From the NCBI GenBank assembly GCA_964016885.1, contig OZ024743.1, positions 17,607,999-17,671,998 on the forward strand: a stretch of 64,000 nt of DNA, given 5' to 3'. The position numbers and the translations under genes are program-made. Under the pieces are notes generated by a model. The model was not told the origin of the DNA. It saw only the letters and a program-made list of their open reading frames with translations, and did not search any database. The DNA is from Eledone cirrhosa (taxonomy: Eukaryota; Mollusca; Cephalopoda; Octopoda; Eledonidae). How positions within the stretch are numbered: the stretch's first letter is position 1; every line of letters begins with the position of its first letter. Shown here piece by piece: positions 36,638 to 47,587 of the stretch.

Positions 36638-36682
36638 GGCTTTGATAAGTACCAATTAGTACGAAACAGAGCTCTGTCAGCG
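36638..36682 (+). ncRNA. hammerhead-like ribozyme, TTGATAA core (320-bp family, copy A)
   Basis: Stem I GCT/AGC (36639-36641 with 36679-36681); core TTGATAA (36642-36648); stem II GTAC/GTAC with loop CAATTA (36649-36662); GAA (36663-36665); stem III ACAG-AGCT-CTGT (36666-36677); C17 at 36678 in a GTC triplet. Every structural feature of a compact type I hammerhead is present, and only core positions 3 and 8 depart from CTGANGA, together preserving a pair. Stem I is short. Confidence 0.6.
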
Positions 36683-36957
36683 TTATCTCCCCTGTTTGCT
36701 AAACATTTTAAGTAAGTGAGACTGTCACTACTCTAAAACAATAGCGCAAGGTCTTCGAAATGCATTTAATTAAGGATACAGTGTATTGCAAAATACACTA
36801 TATACACATTCATATATATATCGCTATTTCAGAGCACCAATTCTAATTTTCACTTTCTGCTTCACAAGTAATCGCTCTGTATAATCAGTTCCTGATTATT
36901 ACTAGAACTCTATGAGAATCAAACATTCATGATTTTCGGCAAACAGGGGGAGTACTT

Positions 36958-37002
36958 GGCTTTGATAAGTATCAATCAGTACGAAACAGAGATCTGTCAG
37001 CT
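36958..37002 (+). ncRNA. hammerhead-like ribozyme, TTGATAA core (320-bp family, copy B)
   Basis: Same fold exactly 320 bp downstream of copy A: core 36962-36968; stem II GTAT/GTAC (a G-U wobble replaces the last pair); GAA 36983-36985; stem III ACAGA/TCTGT; C17 at 36998; stem I GGCT/AGCT with a wobble. The differences from copy A all keep pairing or fall in loops. Confidence 0.6.
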
Positions 37003-37131
37003 TTATCTCCCCTGTTTGCTGAAAATTTAAAGTAGGTGAGACTATCACTACTCTAAAACACTAGCGTAAGGTCTTCTAAATGCTTTTAATTAAGCATACA
37101 GTGTATTGCAAAATACACTATATATATACAC

Positions 37132-37138
37132 ACACACT

Positions 37139-37203
<65 letters not shown>
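37132..37203. repeat. (AC)n-(AT)n microsatellite
   Basis: CA repeat followed by a TA repeat, ending the 320-bp repeat locus. Confidence 0.95.
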
Positions 37204-37205
<2 letters not shown>

Positions 37206-37354
37206 GTTTCTGAATTTGTTTAGCAATATACTTTATCTGAAAACGTGTGTTGAAATCGATATTGTTGTGCTTTGGGAGGGTCATGTTTGCAATAAGGAAC
37301 ACACGCACCAGTTACTTTCACTTCAATTTATTATAAATTATAATGGCGTCGGAC

Positions 37355-37570
37355 AGAACAAAGGAGAGGCACAAAAACAAAGATAATACATCCCAGTCAC
37401 TGAAGAGGTCACATAATATGTGACGAAAGAACTTTGACAATATATGAACAATCGTCTGGTTGTGGACCCAACCAGCCAACCGGAAATTTATAAATTCCTA
37501 AATTTATGAATTTATTTTATAATAAATTGAAGTGAAAGCTATTGGTGCGTGTATTTCTTATTGGCAACAT
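37355..37570 (+). repeat. interspersed repeat shared with 7075-7265
   Basis: The better-preserved copy of a non-coding repeat with a hammerhead-like motif at 37396-37438, the block TTTGACAATATATGAACAAT, and CCGGAAATTTATAA. A microsatellite follows both copies on the right. Confidence 0.6.
37396..37438 (+). ncRNA. hammerhead-like motif with minimal stem III, CTGAAGA core
   Basis: Stem I GTCA/TGAC (37396-37399 with 37435-37438, four pairs); core CTGAAGA (37400-37406), matching CTGANGA; one extra G; stem II GTCACAT/ATGTGAC, seven perfect pairs with loop AAT; GAA; stem III only AG/CT with an AA loop; cleavage nucleotide T (CTT triplet). Short stem III hammerheads are known from Penelope-like elements and are thought to act as dimers. 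The extra G and the U17 are departures. Confidence 0.5.
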
Positions 37571-37599
37571 GAAAAAAAAGCATAACAATATGTTTATAT

Positions 37600-37627
37600 A
37601 TATATATATATATATACACACCTACAT

Positions 37628-37715
<88 letters not shown>

Positions 37716-37969
37716 ATACATATGCACACCTATACACACATGCAAACACGCACACATATATATGTGTATATATATATAAAATAAATATACGTACACATAC
37801 ATATACATGTGCATACATAAAGAAAATATATATATATACACATATATACACACACATACAAACACACATATATATACACACACATATATACAAATACATG
37901 CATATATATATACAAATACATATAAACAAATATATACATACACATATATATATATATATATATAAACAA

Positions 37970-38041
<72 letters not shown>

Positions 38042-38100
38042 ACATACACACACCTACATATAAATATAAAAACACGTATATATGTAAATACATATAAGCC
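37600..38100. repeat. compound (AT)n/(AC)n microsatellite
   Basis: About 500 bp of alternating TA and CA tracts. Open frames of up to 200 codons here are low-complexity C/V/Y/I or H/T/I strings and not genes. Confidence 0.95.
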
Positions 38101-38479
38101 TGTCTGCATACGCGCCCACATACTACCTTATGTGAGTACACTTAAAAACCTAGTGGATAAGTAAGGACAAAGGGGAGTAAAACTGAAATAAAATAATAAA
38201 ATAATTATTAAGAACAGGTTAGGGAGAAAAGGGTGTAAAAATTGTAGTAGAGAGTAAGTGTTTGTGATGAGATCTGGATAAGTTTATATAGTTAAAACGT
38301 GATCTGGGTAAAGGATAAAGGTGGTGGGTGTGTATGTATTAATGGTATGATAGATAGTAGGGGGTATACGTCAACTGATATATAGAAAGAGTTGAGGGCG
38401 AACATGTATATATTGGTAGAAAGTATGTATTCATAAGGTAATGAAATTGTTAGTGAATGGAAGGCGTGATAAATAAAGA

Positions 38480-39084
38480 AGCTCAAGGTCGTTGAGTGAT
38501 CGTTGTAAAGATCTCGGTCTTAGAGTTGAGACAAGTGGTAGGGGTTTTCAAGTTTTGGAGGATTCTAAATGTTCCGTAGTACACAAAGAACATTTCTTGT
38601 TGCCCCTTTGGGATTCTCTTGAATGGTCTAAAATAGACCAATCAATAGTATACGGAATGTTTTTGTCTTTAAACACCCTCACTTTATTTACCAGCGCTGT
38701 TGCTGTTCTTTTTTCAGGCTGTTTGAAAGAAGCGACATGTGCATTATACCTGTTTTTAAATCTGTCCTGAGTCATGCCAACATATCGTTCACTCCTGGCT
38801 GACTGGTTATTAATCATTGGTGTCAATTTGGCCTCATACACAATAGATTGGGTATCACATTTACCCTGTAATGGGAATTCTTCCGGCTTCCTACAACTGC
38901 ATCCTGGATTTACTCTAGTACCATTATAGTTGGTAATTTTAGTTTTCATTGATGGGCAACAAGAGTAACTAATTTTAACTACATTTTTATTGAATATCTT
39001 ATACCTATGATTAGGGGGAACATGTTTGTCAAGGAGGTCGAGGAATTTTCTTCTTACATTAGAGAAAAGAGGGGTGTAAACCAA
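38480..39084 (-). pseudogene. Penelope-like element, linker and GIY-YIG endonuclease
   Basis: Minus frame of 178 residues plus a readable extension past a stop at 38548. In order: YTPLFSNVRRKFLDLLDKH and RYKIFNKNVVKISYSCCPSM (post-RT region); CSCRKPEEFPLQGKC (CxC zinc linker); SIVYEAKL and ERYVGMTQDRFKNRYNAHVASF (GIY-YIG core with catalytic arginine and following H); ATALVNKV; CSLCTTEHL (terminal CxxC). After an in-frame TGA the same frame continues for about 30 residues. The nuclease nicks target DNA for insertion in active PLEs. It continues from the RT part at 39181-40300. Confidence 0.8.
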
Positions 39085-39180
39085 ATAATTTTTATTTTCC
39101 TGTTATTGTGTTTAGTGTTAGAAAGAGGACTAGGGAAATATTTAATTTGTTCGGTGAAGCCGCTGTTATTGAGGGATTTA

Positions 39181-40300
39181 TTATAATAAGGGGGCGGCTT
39201 TGTTAAACATTTCTATAGACGAGGATAAGGAAGAAATCCTACGGCTAATATTAGGAATAATATTTTTAAAGGATATAGGAGGATGGCAAACTATTTGTGT
39301 ATATATCTTAAATTTCATTAGGTTTATGATAAGGTTTAAAAGAGGCGCGAAGTAGGTCATGATTGATATCAATAAAGTTAGTATTAGGAAGATTTGTATC
39401 TATAGTAATTTTAAGGTTTAGGTTAGCAAAGGTATTGATTAAGTCTTTACGGAATTTATCAAGGTTATGGCCGTTGGTGGTATGAGAAACTGCCAAACCG
39501 TCGTCTCGGTATAAACCGATATTATGGCAAGGAAATTTTTATTTAAGGGTGTGGAGGAGGAATAATCCTACTACGTCGCACACATTGGCACTATCATATG
39601 AGCCCATCGCAACACCAAAAGAGCTTTCAGGGCTTGATTTTTTAACCCAAGTACCTTCATTATCAAAGAGTAGTGTTTTTCTAGCGTGAAAGATAACGCC
39701 TTCTAATTTAGAAATATTAATGAAATGTCTAGCAAAATCTAAGGCTTTTGTTAATAAGGATTCCGTAATAGAGGGGTAAAAATCAACAATATCAAAATGG
39801 GTAAATCTACACTTATCTTTTCCTTTTATGTTATTAAACCAAGAAATAACAGAGGATGTATTTAACCATTGAGATAAGTCAGTCATAGTTCTTATTTGAA
39901 GTATTATTTTCCTTAAGATTTTTTTACTTGGAAGGCCAATTTAATATTTAGCAGGGCTGATTAGTCTACAACTGGGTCGATTAGTAAAGTCTAATTTATG
40001 GTCTTTAATTTATGCTTTACGTTAAGCTAGGCTTTCAATCCGTTTATCTATTTTTAAGGTACTAGCTAGGGGTTTTGCTTCATTATTAATAGTATTGTAA
40101 GTATTAATCTTAGCTATTTGATATTTAGCCGTAATGCTATCTGTTAACAGTTGGTTATACGAATTATTATTTACTTCAAAAAGATTCGCATGTGGATGTG
40201 TGTTTATATTATATACATATTTGCATATGTATGTATGTGTCAGTAATATATGTGTGTGTATGTGTGTGTATATATGTGTGTATAGGTATATCTGCATGTA
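39181..40300 (-). pseudogene. Penelope-like element, reverse transcriptase domain (broken)
   Basis: Minus strand, several frames. From the 5' side: [13 protein letters not shown] (40022-40297); after a frame change, IKDHKLDF, CRLISPAKY and the SK-IL block (about 39900-40010), diagnostic of PLE RTs; LNTSSVISWFNNIKGKDKCR and THFDIVDFYPSITESLL with the motif A aspartates; GVAMGSYDSANVCDVVGLF (motif B); an in-frame TAA at 39539; GLYRDDGLAVS with the catalytic YRDD at 39498-39512; then a frameshift near 39310 and IYTQIVCHPPISFKNIIPNI. At least two stops and two frameshifts make it dead. An (AT)n tract at 40325 removes its 5' part. Confidence 0.8.
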
Positions 40301-40318
40301 TATGTGTATATGTGTATG

Positions 40319-40324
<6 letters not shown>

Positions 40325-40393
<69 letters not shown>

Positions 40394-40395
40394 GC
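40325..40395. repeat. (AT)n microsatellite
   Basis: TA repeat truncating the PLE on its 5' side. Another TA run lies at 40530-40590. Confidence 0.95.
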
Positions 40396-40599
40396 ATGTC
40401 TTGTGTATTTGTTTAGATTTAAGTTGCTTTTATTTAGCGCCGAAACACACACACACACTCACACCTATCGTTGTCAACACGTCCGCCATTTTTACTTTAT
40501 CTAGTTTTTGATTTTGATTTTACTTTCTTATATACATATATATATATATATATATACATATAAATATATATATATATGTATATATATTTAGGTTTGTTG

Positions 40600-41390
40600 G
40601 TTCACCACTGGATAGAATTGGTCAATCCGTATGGTCAGTCTTGATGTAATATTATGGAGAGTACTCAACGTAGTGCAGTTCACCCGTCTTCTTTGTGTAG
40701 TTGGTGGTGCTAATACGGAATTAATTGTTATAAATGCAATAGCAGAAGGCTGGCATGGTGTGAATCCTTGACAAGTTTATTATACTATGATCATTTCACT
40801 GACCTGGTTCCGTATGGATCCGGTGATATCATCAGGTATTCGAAATGTAACAAAGGAATTTATAAAATCGATGGGTCCGAAATCAGAGACAGAGAGGACG
40901 TCTGACCAACTAGCTGCTTTCACCTCGATCAGTCGCCCTTAAGTGATGGCAACCCAGTCCACTAATGACCATCTGTTGAGGGGGCGAAGGCTTATAATGC
41001 ACTACCACCTCTCCGTCAGAGAATACAAAAAGAAGAAAGAAAGATAGAAAGAAAGAAGAGAAGTTAGCGTAAGGGTCACACTACAATCATGCTAGAAAAG
41101 GCCGCGATAAATGTTATTCCAAAGAACCCATATATTAACAAAGGCATATATAGGGGTGTCTGTATAGTCTAATGTGTACAGAAAATTGGAACGTTAACTT
41201 ATGTTAAGTATTATAGGATGAAATTAGATTATTAGAAAATTAATAGAAAATTAAAAGTTTGTGTTGCGAAAATTATTTTATGAAATTACCAAGAGAATCT
41301 TATATGAAAAAGTTTAAGTGCATTATAGGGAATCTAAATAAGTTATCAAGGTGGGATATAGAGCAAAGATAAAAACTTCGATTGTAAATC
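40600..41390. other. no gene seen; possible PLE-related terminal sequence
   Basis: Mixed-composition DNA around the hammerhead-like motif; the stretch 40860-41000 is GC-richer than its surroundings. No frame or domain is recognised. Confidence 0.35.
40782..40839 (-). ncRNA. hammerhead-like motif, CTGATGA core, stem II doubtful
   Basis: Minus strand: stem I ATAC/GTAT (40839-40836 with 40785-40782); core CTGATGA (40835-40829); a 31-nt stem II region with an inner GGATCC/GGAACC hairpin but no good closing pairs; GAA (40797-40795); stem III from ATGATCAT (40794-40787); A17 at 40786 (ATA triplet). Outer parts fit well; stem II does not. It lies about 0.5 kb upstream of the 5' side of the PLE on the same strand. 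Confidence 0.35.
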
Positions 41391-41504
41391 CCACCCAGCA
41401 CCTCCCAACCACGTGTCAGCCAGTCTCGAGTGGTATCGTCTAGCGAAATAAATGGAAATTAATTTTTCCGAGTACTCTAGGAACGTAGCTGCAATAGGCC
41501 CCGA

Positions 41505-41825
41505 GTGTGCCAGCGGGAAGTCAACCAGCTTCTACAGGCCATCGTATATACCAAACGAATACTATTATATACGCATGAGGAGTTTATTTACGTGCCAGGA
41601 CAGGGAGGCATGATACAGCTAACAGTTATGCCTAAGCCTAGAGTTTATAGGTATGAGTATAATGTGGCGGTTAAAACAGGCGGCGTGACGGGCCCCGGGG
41701 CAGATCCAGCCACTCCGTGTACTTTCGTTTACCGAAAGATGGGAACAGTTATTTTTCCAAGCACTCAAGGAAGGCATAACCTCCCTAGGACCCGGCGCAC
41801 AGCCGAGAGATCAATACATGTTTAA
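41505..41825 (+). CDS. 106-codon open frame, unknown
   Basis: This frame has mixed, protein-like composition (IYVPGQGGMIQLTVMPKPRV, YEYNVAVKTGGVTGPGADP) in a locally GC-richer island of AT-rich DNA (about 41390-41825). I recognise no domain, signal peptide or membrane segment. The start is uncertain; the frame begins just after CGAGTG. Neighbouring frames in the island are also partly open, so it may be a fragment of a retroelement gag-like region or a chance frame. No intron signals were judged convincing. Confidence 0.2.
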   Translation: MCQREVNQLLQAIVYTKRILLYTHEEFIYVPGQGGMIQLTVMPKPRVYRYEYNVAVKTGGVTGPGADPATPCTFVYRKMGTVIFPSTQGRHNLPRTRRTAERSIHV

Positions 41826-41829
41826 GTAG

Positions 41830-43985
41830 AATACGTAGTATAGACGATGGCTGTAGAAGCTGATTGACTTCCCTTCAAAAACTTGGTAAACATAATTTCA
41901 GCTTTAATACGGAAATAGGCCATTTGGTTTAACCAGTCAGCTGTCCATGCTAGGCATAATGTGTGCTTTTTGTCCTTCAAACACGTCAATGAACGTTTTA
42001 TCAAGGGCAAACAAAGTGAGGATACATCTTCAGACGTCTTATGAAAAATGAATTCTTCATAACCCACACCGAATTTATTCATTCCTTAGCGACACATTTA
42101 TGGGAAACGTATACGCTAATTAAATGACTAGATTGCTGAAATAGCGGGTGTTTTGAGAAACAAACATTCATGCTTAGCACTTACATATATCAGGTGGTTA
42201 ACTCACGGGAATTAATCAGCTAGCCAAATACTTGATCATTACGATTAGTTTCGAGTAATTAAATCCATAGTATCATATGGTGTTATTCGTGTATCCCTAT
42301 AAAGAGAACTTGCAGCCTAATGATATTCATATTCTATGAATATTCTGAACACGCTTTATTTAGTTGTATATATTTATTGTATCTTGCATTTCTCATAAAA
42401 TAAAATAATTCATTTATAGAAACAGCTAGAGTTCAGATACATACTTATTGTGTTTTAAAGGCACTATACAATAATATATATATTCATAAAATCCATGTCA
42501 GGTATTTGAAATCTTAGATGAATAGAATAACAAATACAGCTTTTTTGTAATTTGATATACTTATCAAATATATTTATGTTTAATGTAATTATTTGTTGTA
42601 TGTGCTTACATTTTATTATTTCAGCAATGGTAATAGAGAGCAGTATTTGTAGTTGGTTTTCTAATGTCACGTATTGCTTATATAATATTTACTTATTACG
42701 ATCAAATAAGATGTATTTTTTTTTTAAGTAATATTCATTAATATATTCGTATTATTTTTTTTTTAACAATCTCTCCCTTCAGCTTTATAAACATACACAA
42801 ACACAAACACACACACATACAAACACATACAAACACTCGCACACATATTGTGTGTGGGGATGGGGTGGGCGGGACAGACACACCTTCGGTGACTACGTGT
42901 GTACGGCTGTGTGCATAAATGGATTATTTCTTATAACAATTGTGAAACTCAGATCAGTTTGAAAATTTCAATAATTAATTCAAAGAGAATATTAGAATTC
43001 GAAATATATCCACGGAAATATATTTGACCCGTGTAATGCACTCAGCTCCCGGCAATATCCGGTTGTTAGACAGATGGTAATTTTTAGATGGAGGCATACT
43101 ATCCAACAAAAGGATATATAGTGAGATAATTCAGAGTAATATCATTTACCAGTAGTATATTCTCTCAAACAGATCTGAAGAAGTTCCTCTAAAGGAAAAG
43201 GCTGCTGCTCCTCTATTACTAATTTTGAATTTAATTCCAAATATTACAGTTCAATGAAAACAGGAATATGTTAAATAATACTATATGAAAGAATGCAAAC
43301 CATTAAGTAATATAATATTAAATGTAGTGTACGTATCTGCATATGCATTAACTCAGATCTTATTTCCTGTGATGTAATTGTGATTCTTAAAGGGATCCTA
43401 ATGAAGTTCAATGTTAATAAACGAAAATGACATGAATTAATCTATATAGTTAGGACATAATCATGCCAGTTTCTTTATAAATGATAGTAATAGAAATTCT
43501 CGAAACTCGGATGGATGTAAATTCATTATTTCCTAATTTTTTCTAAACAGTGATATTTAGCGTTGACTCCTGATATGGTGAGTTCAGATTAAATCTGTTC
43601 AGGCATCCTTTAATATAAATGTCCTGAAATATACTACTGTTGCGTCATTTATTCTCAGAAATATCATACACTAAGAATATATTTAACACATGTGGAAAAC
43701 ATCGCCACATTTGTTATCCTCGTTCTCTTCAGTAGAAAAAATAAAACAATTATTCGTCTAAAAAAAACGTAATATATATACAATGGATATAACGCTTTAT
43801 TAAATACCATGCGAAATTTGAGTATGTTCTCTTCGCACAACGATACGTCGTTGACATTGCAACATTACATTCGAATTCTGCGGAAATAACTGCGATTTGT
43901 GTAACATTTACAAATTGCCAAATTTATCGTCAATTTCATCACTATAAAAAAAAACAATGACACTAACATAAATTATTTTACTACA
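41830..43985. other. no gene seen
   Basis: About 2.1 kb of AT-rich DNA with poly-T runs around 42716 and 42755 and a short CACA stretch near 42790-42850. Confidence 0.5.
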
Positions 43986-43989
43986 TCGA

Positions 43990-44078
43990 TTCTTCTTCTT
44001 CTTCTTCTTCTTCTTCTTCTTCTTCTTCTTCTTCTTCTTCTTCTTCTTCTTCTTCTTCTTCTTCTTCTTCTTCTTCTT

Positions 44079-44108
<30 letters not shown>
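43990..44108 (+). repeat. (TTC)n microsatellite
   Basis: About 119 bp, close to 40 uninterrupted TTC triplets, a strict polypyrimidine/polypurine mirror tract able in principle to form a triplex. It is followed by (ACT), (CAC) and (AAT) triplets. Confidence 0.95.
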
Positions 44109-44111
<3 letters not shown>

Positions 44112-44171
44112 ACTACTACCACCACAACTCCTAATAATAATAATATTCATAATAATGATAATAATTGTGTT

Positions 44172-44300
44172 TATTTTTGTCACAAGGCCAGCAATTAACC
44201 AGTGTATTACTGGTACTTTATTTCATCGACCCCGTAAGGAGGAAATCAAAAGTTAACCACCGCGAGATTTGAACTCAGACCATAAAAGGCCATCACTTAA
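44172..44300 (-). mobile_element. cephalopod tRNA-derived SINE
   Basis: Minus-strand copy: GAGTTCAAATCTCGCGGTGG (B box region), GTTAACTTTTGATTTCCTCC, GGGGTCGATGAAATAAAGTA, CAATTGCTGGCCTTGTG-like end. The left tRNA-like part is truncated near 44300. An (ATT)n run follows where the + strand LINE begins. Confidence 0.7.
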
Positions 44301-44550
44301 TAATGATAATAACACAAATTATTATTATTATTATTATTGGCGACCTACGTAGGAAATCGTATTATCGTGAGCTCCGCAAAGTTTGTGGTTTTCAGTTGTT
44401 TCAAATTGCCATTTATGGAACATTTTTGTTGTTAAGTGTTTATAATTTCACATATATTGCTTTCGAAAAAGGACACTCAAAAAGATTGGGTCCTTGAGCC
44501 CAAAATTTAAACTTTTATAATTATCAAACAAAAAATTCTTTGAAAAAATC

Positions 44551-46018
44551 ATGGACGACACACACCTACTCCAAGCTGAGATCCTTCCTCACAAACTAAC
44601 ACCTCACACCAACACCACCATTGTAAATATTACTACGTTTGCCAACACTAAATATATAAGCAGTAGCAATAATTTAAATTTGTCTCATGCAGACATTCAT
44701 TTCCCGCCATTACCAAAAACTGCAGGTGTTAAATCCGCCACCCACACCACCACCACAGCGACAACAGAAACAAAAGAAAAAAATAAATTATTATCTCGTG
44801 ACATAGAAATGGATTCACCCAGAGTCGACTCTTCCACACCGAACGCCACTGACGCCATCACCACCACAACTGAAACTAAAAATAACAATAGCAAAAATAA
44901 CAATAAAAACAACAGCAAAAAGACAAATGAGAATAACAACAAAAACATCAACACCACCGCAAATGTGTCATTTGCCAAAGCAGCCAAGAAATGCGAAACA
45001 ATCTAGGTAACTTAGGACGAATTAAATGGAGCCAAGAGAATGGTAAATAAAGATGGGTACATGGTCAGCCTTAAACCTAATAAAATGGAGCATCGGCGCC
45101 TATGCACCGTGTCTTATGCGACGATTAACACAAAATCGCGCCGAGTGCAACGGGCATCCGAGTCCCAAGTCCAAAAAGTATGGGACATGTTGGGTGGAAA
45201 AAACCCACATCAGACGTGGCCAGAAATATGGAACCGTGGACGTGTTCTTTGGAACAGCACAGTAGGCCAAAGAGCACTGCATGGCCCCATTAAGAAGCGA
45301 TGACTTCACACTCGTCCCAAGCTATTGTGGCCAGAGACTCGTGAGAAACAGTGTTACCCACGTTCCACCGGCCATCGAAATTCCCTGGCTAATGACTGCC
45401 GTCCTCGCCTGCATCGAGGTCAACACCAAAATAATTGAAATATCAAATGAAAAGCAGGAGAACTGGGCCGGATATGGGATGGAGCTCCTGATCCAAGCGG
45501 ACCAAAAATGCATTGAGGAAATCACTGACGGCAGCCACCTCACCGTAATCGTCGAGGGTAGATGGCCTAGGTGTGTCGTTTGTGGTGAAGGAACCCACCT
45601 AAGGGCTTTCTGCCCTCAGGTTAAAAACTTGAGGCAATTCTCTCTCTTACCCACCGCAGTGACTCAACCATCAAAACCACCAGCAACAGAAATGGCAGCA
45701 AAAACAGAAGCAACTGTAGCAACAACAACCCCAGCGACAGTAGCAAATCCAACACCACCACCACCCAACGCACGAGAACTAGCACTAGCGCCTACACCAT
45801 CCACCACGCCACCACCAAAACCAACGCCTGTGGATGATTTACCACTCCCCCACCTATCGCAACTGGAGACAGATTGTGACGTCGAGGAGTGGGAAACGGT
45901 ATCAAGAAAAAAGAAAAAAAGAAAAAGAAGCCAAAAAAGAAAAAAAAGAAAAAGAAGCCAAAAAAAAAAATCCTTTTCCTTCCCCCTCCAAAAACATAAT
46001 ACAGAGGGAAACAAATAA
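44551..46018 (+). pseudogene. L1/Tx1-like LINE ORF1 with CCHC knuckle
   Basis: The frame starts at ATG 44551 with an N/T-rich segment, hits TAG at 45004, continues in frame to 45303 and then shifts to the +2 frame (45281-46018). The last part carries PPAIEIPWLMTAVLACIEVN, EEITDGSHLTVIVEGRWPRC and a zinc knuckle CVVCGEGTHLRAFC (C-x2-C-x4-H-x4-C). It ends with a P/A/T-rich stretch and a lysine-rich tail (45905-45970). ORF1 proteins bind the LINE RNA. The stop and frameshift mark it as dead; the frame join is inferred from order of motifs. Confidence 0.7.
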
Positions 46019-46559
46019 ACTATGAAACAAAAAAGTTAGGACAGATATGCCACCATCCACACCAGCATCACCAACCCCATCACCACAAACACCAACACCA
46101 TCACCATCATTAACCCCTACACCAATATCAACAACACCACAAAACTCACCAACAAGCGAAACACAAAGAAACCCACAACAAACGCAAACAAAACAAAACA
46201 ATCAAAACGATACACACTAAACAGCATTAAATTTGAACAACAACCAATTATTACACTACATCCAACACAGCACCAGCATCACAGAAAACGACTACACAAC
46301 ACCACAAAAGTTCACACCACCTCCACACATACAAATAACTCGCATCACACAGAAAACGTACACGACACTAAAACAAAAATTCCTCAATGACATCTGAGAT
46401 TTCCGACAAGCACTCTCCAATAGGATTTATAAGGACATCCTTCCGGAGGAGGGCACAGGCAGTGAAATGGATGGAGAAACAATCCTTCCTCTAACAGAAG
46501 TAAGGTAAGTGATCTTTCCCATCTTTTCCACTCCTTTTCAACATTACCTTACTCAGAAA

Positions 46560-47587
46560 CGCAGCATAAATGCGCGTGGCTTGGGGGTCGTCTTGCAAGC
46601 AGGGCCACCTGCTCAACAACCTCAGGTCACCAAACAAAGATGTAGTGGACATCAGCGAGACCAGAATCTCCGAAGCCCGGGCCTTCGCACCGATCTTCGA
46701 CGGCTATGATGTTTACGCATCTCCGAGCCGTCCTGGATCGGGACGGGGATTTGCTGTGCTTTTTCGGAGAGGTTTGGATCTCGCCATAAGGGCCATCTTT
46801 CCTGGAGCCAGAAGGTAATTTGGTGGTGGCGGACGTGACCAGCGGAGACGGGCAAGCTTTCAGGCCAGTGGCAAACTATGCCCTGACAGGAGCAGCGCGG
46901 CCTGATATCTTCCGGCGTCTGGAGAACTTTCTTGGAACGTCCCGCTCTTTAGTGTTAGTGGGCGACTGGAACGGGATCTTAGATGCACGCTGGGACTGTG
47001 TGGGATTAGCGGATAGGAGATGAGGGTGCAAGAGCCTCACCAACCTACTCAGGCGTTTTGAACTGTCTGACAGGTACCGATTGGATTTCCCGAATGTGCC
47101 AATGTGGACTTGTACAAACCGCATCGTGGCATCCAGATCATATCTAGATAGAGTATTTTGTAGGGAAATAGATAGGTCTAGCATAGGCTGTCCACAATTC
47201 AAGATAGTCAGCTACACGGACCACAAATTCGTGATCTGTGTGCTTGACGTAGATAGGCTTCATAGACGAGGACCCGGCTACTGGAAGCTAAACGCATCCT
47301 TACCAGCGCGCAAGGCCTACAGAGACCGGATTAGCGAACAAGTTAAGCGGGCGTTGACGGGGGCCATCGTCAACAACAAGTGGTGGATTGCTCTGAAAAG
47401 AGCGATTAGAATAGAGTTCATTAGGTTTAGTAAGTATTTAGCTATAGAGAAAAATAGAGCAGAGGGAGAAATAGTTAGAAAATTAGACGAGGCGCTACGC
47501 AAAGACATCGCGACAGACGTACTTGCGGCGAAATTGGCTCTTGACCAATTTTTCAATGCAAAGCGCGAGGTGCATTGTCAGAGTTAG
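46560..47587 (+). pseudogene. L1/Tx1-like LINE ORF2, APE endonuclease domain
   Basis: Two frames. 46570-46818: INARGLG-like start (in the other frame), VVDISETRISEARAF (the E of the ET motif), GYDVYASPSRPGSGRGFAVL. After a shift, 46820-47587: SLVLVGDWNGILDA (GDxN), one in-frame TGA at 47021, RSYLDRVFC, SYTDHKFVIC (S-DH, catalytic histidine), then LHRRGPGYWKLNASLPA and a helical linker toward the RT. The order E, GDxN, DH is that of AP-endonuclease-like domains that nick target DNA in LINEs. Confidence 0.75.

Larger units (their letters stand above)
36302..36972. repeat. near-perfect palindrome, 318/315-bp arms
   Basis: 36302-36619 is the inverted copy of 36658-36972; the spacer is 38 bp. Innermost arm ends are ACAGAGCTCTGTTTCGTACT and AGTACGAAACAGAGCTCTGT. 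Both outer ends stop in the stem II region of a hammerhead-like core (TTTGATAAGTA). The right arm then continues in direct repeat through 37130. It is non-coding. Confidence 0.85.
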
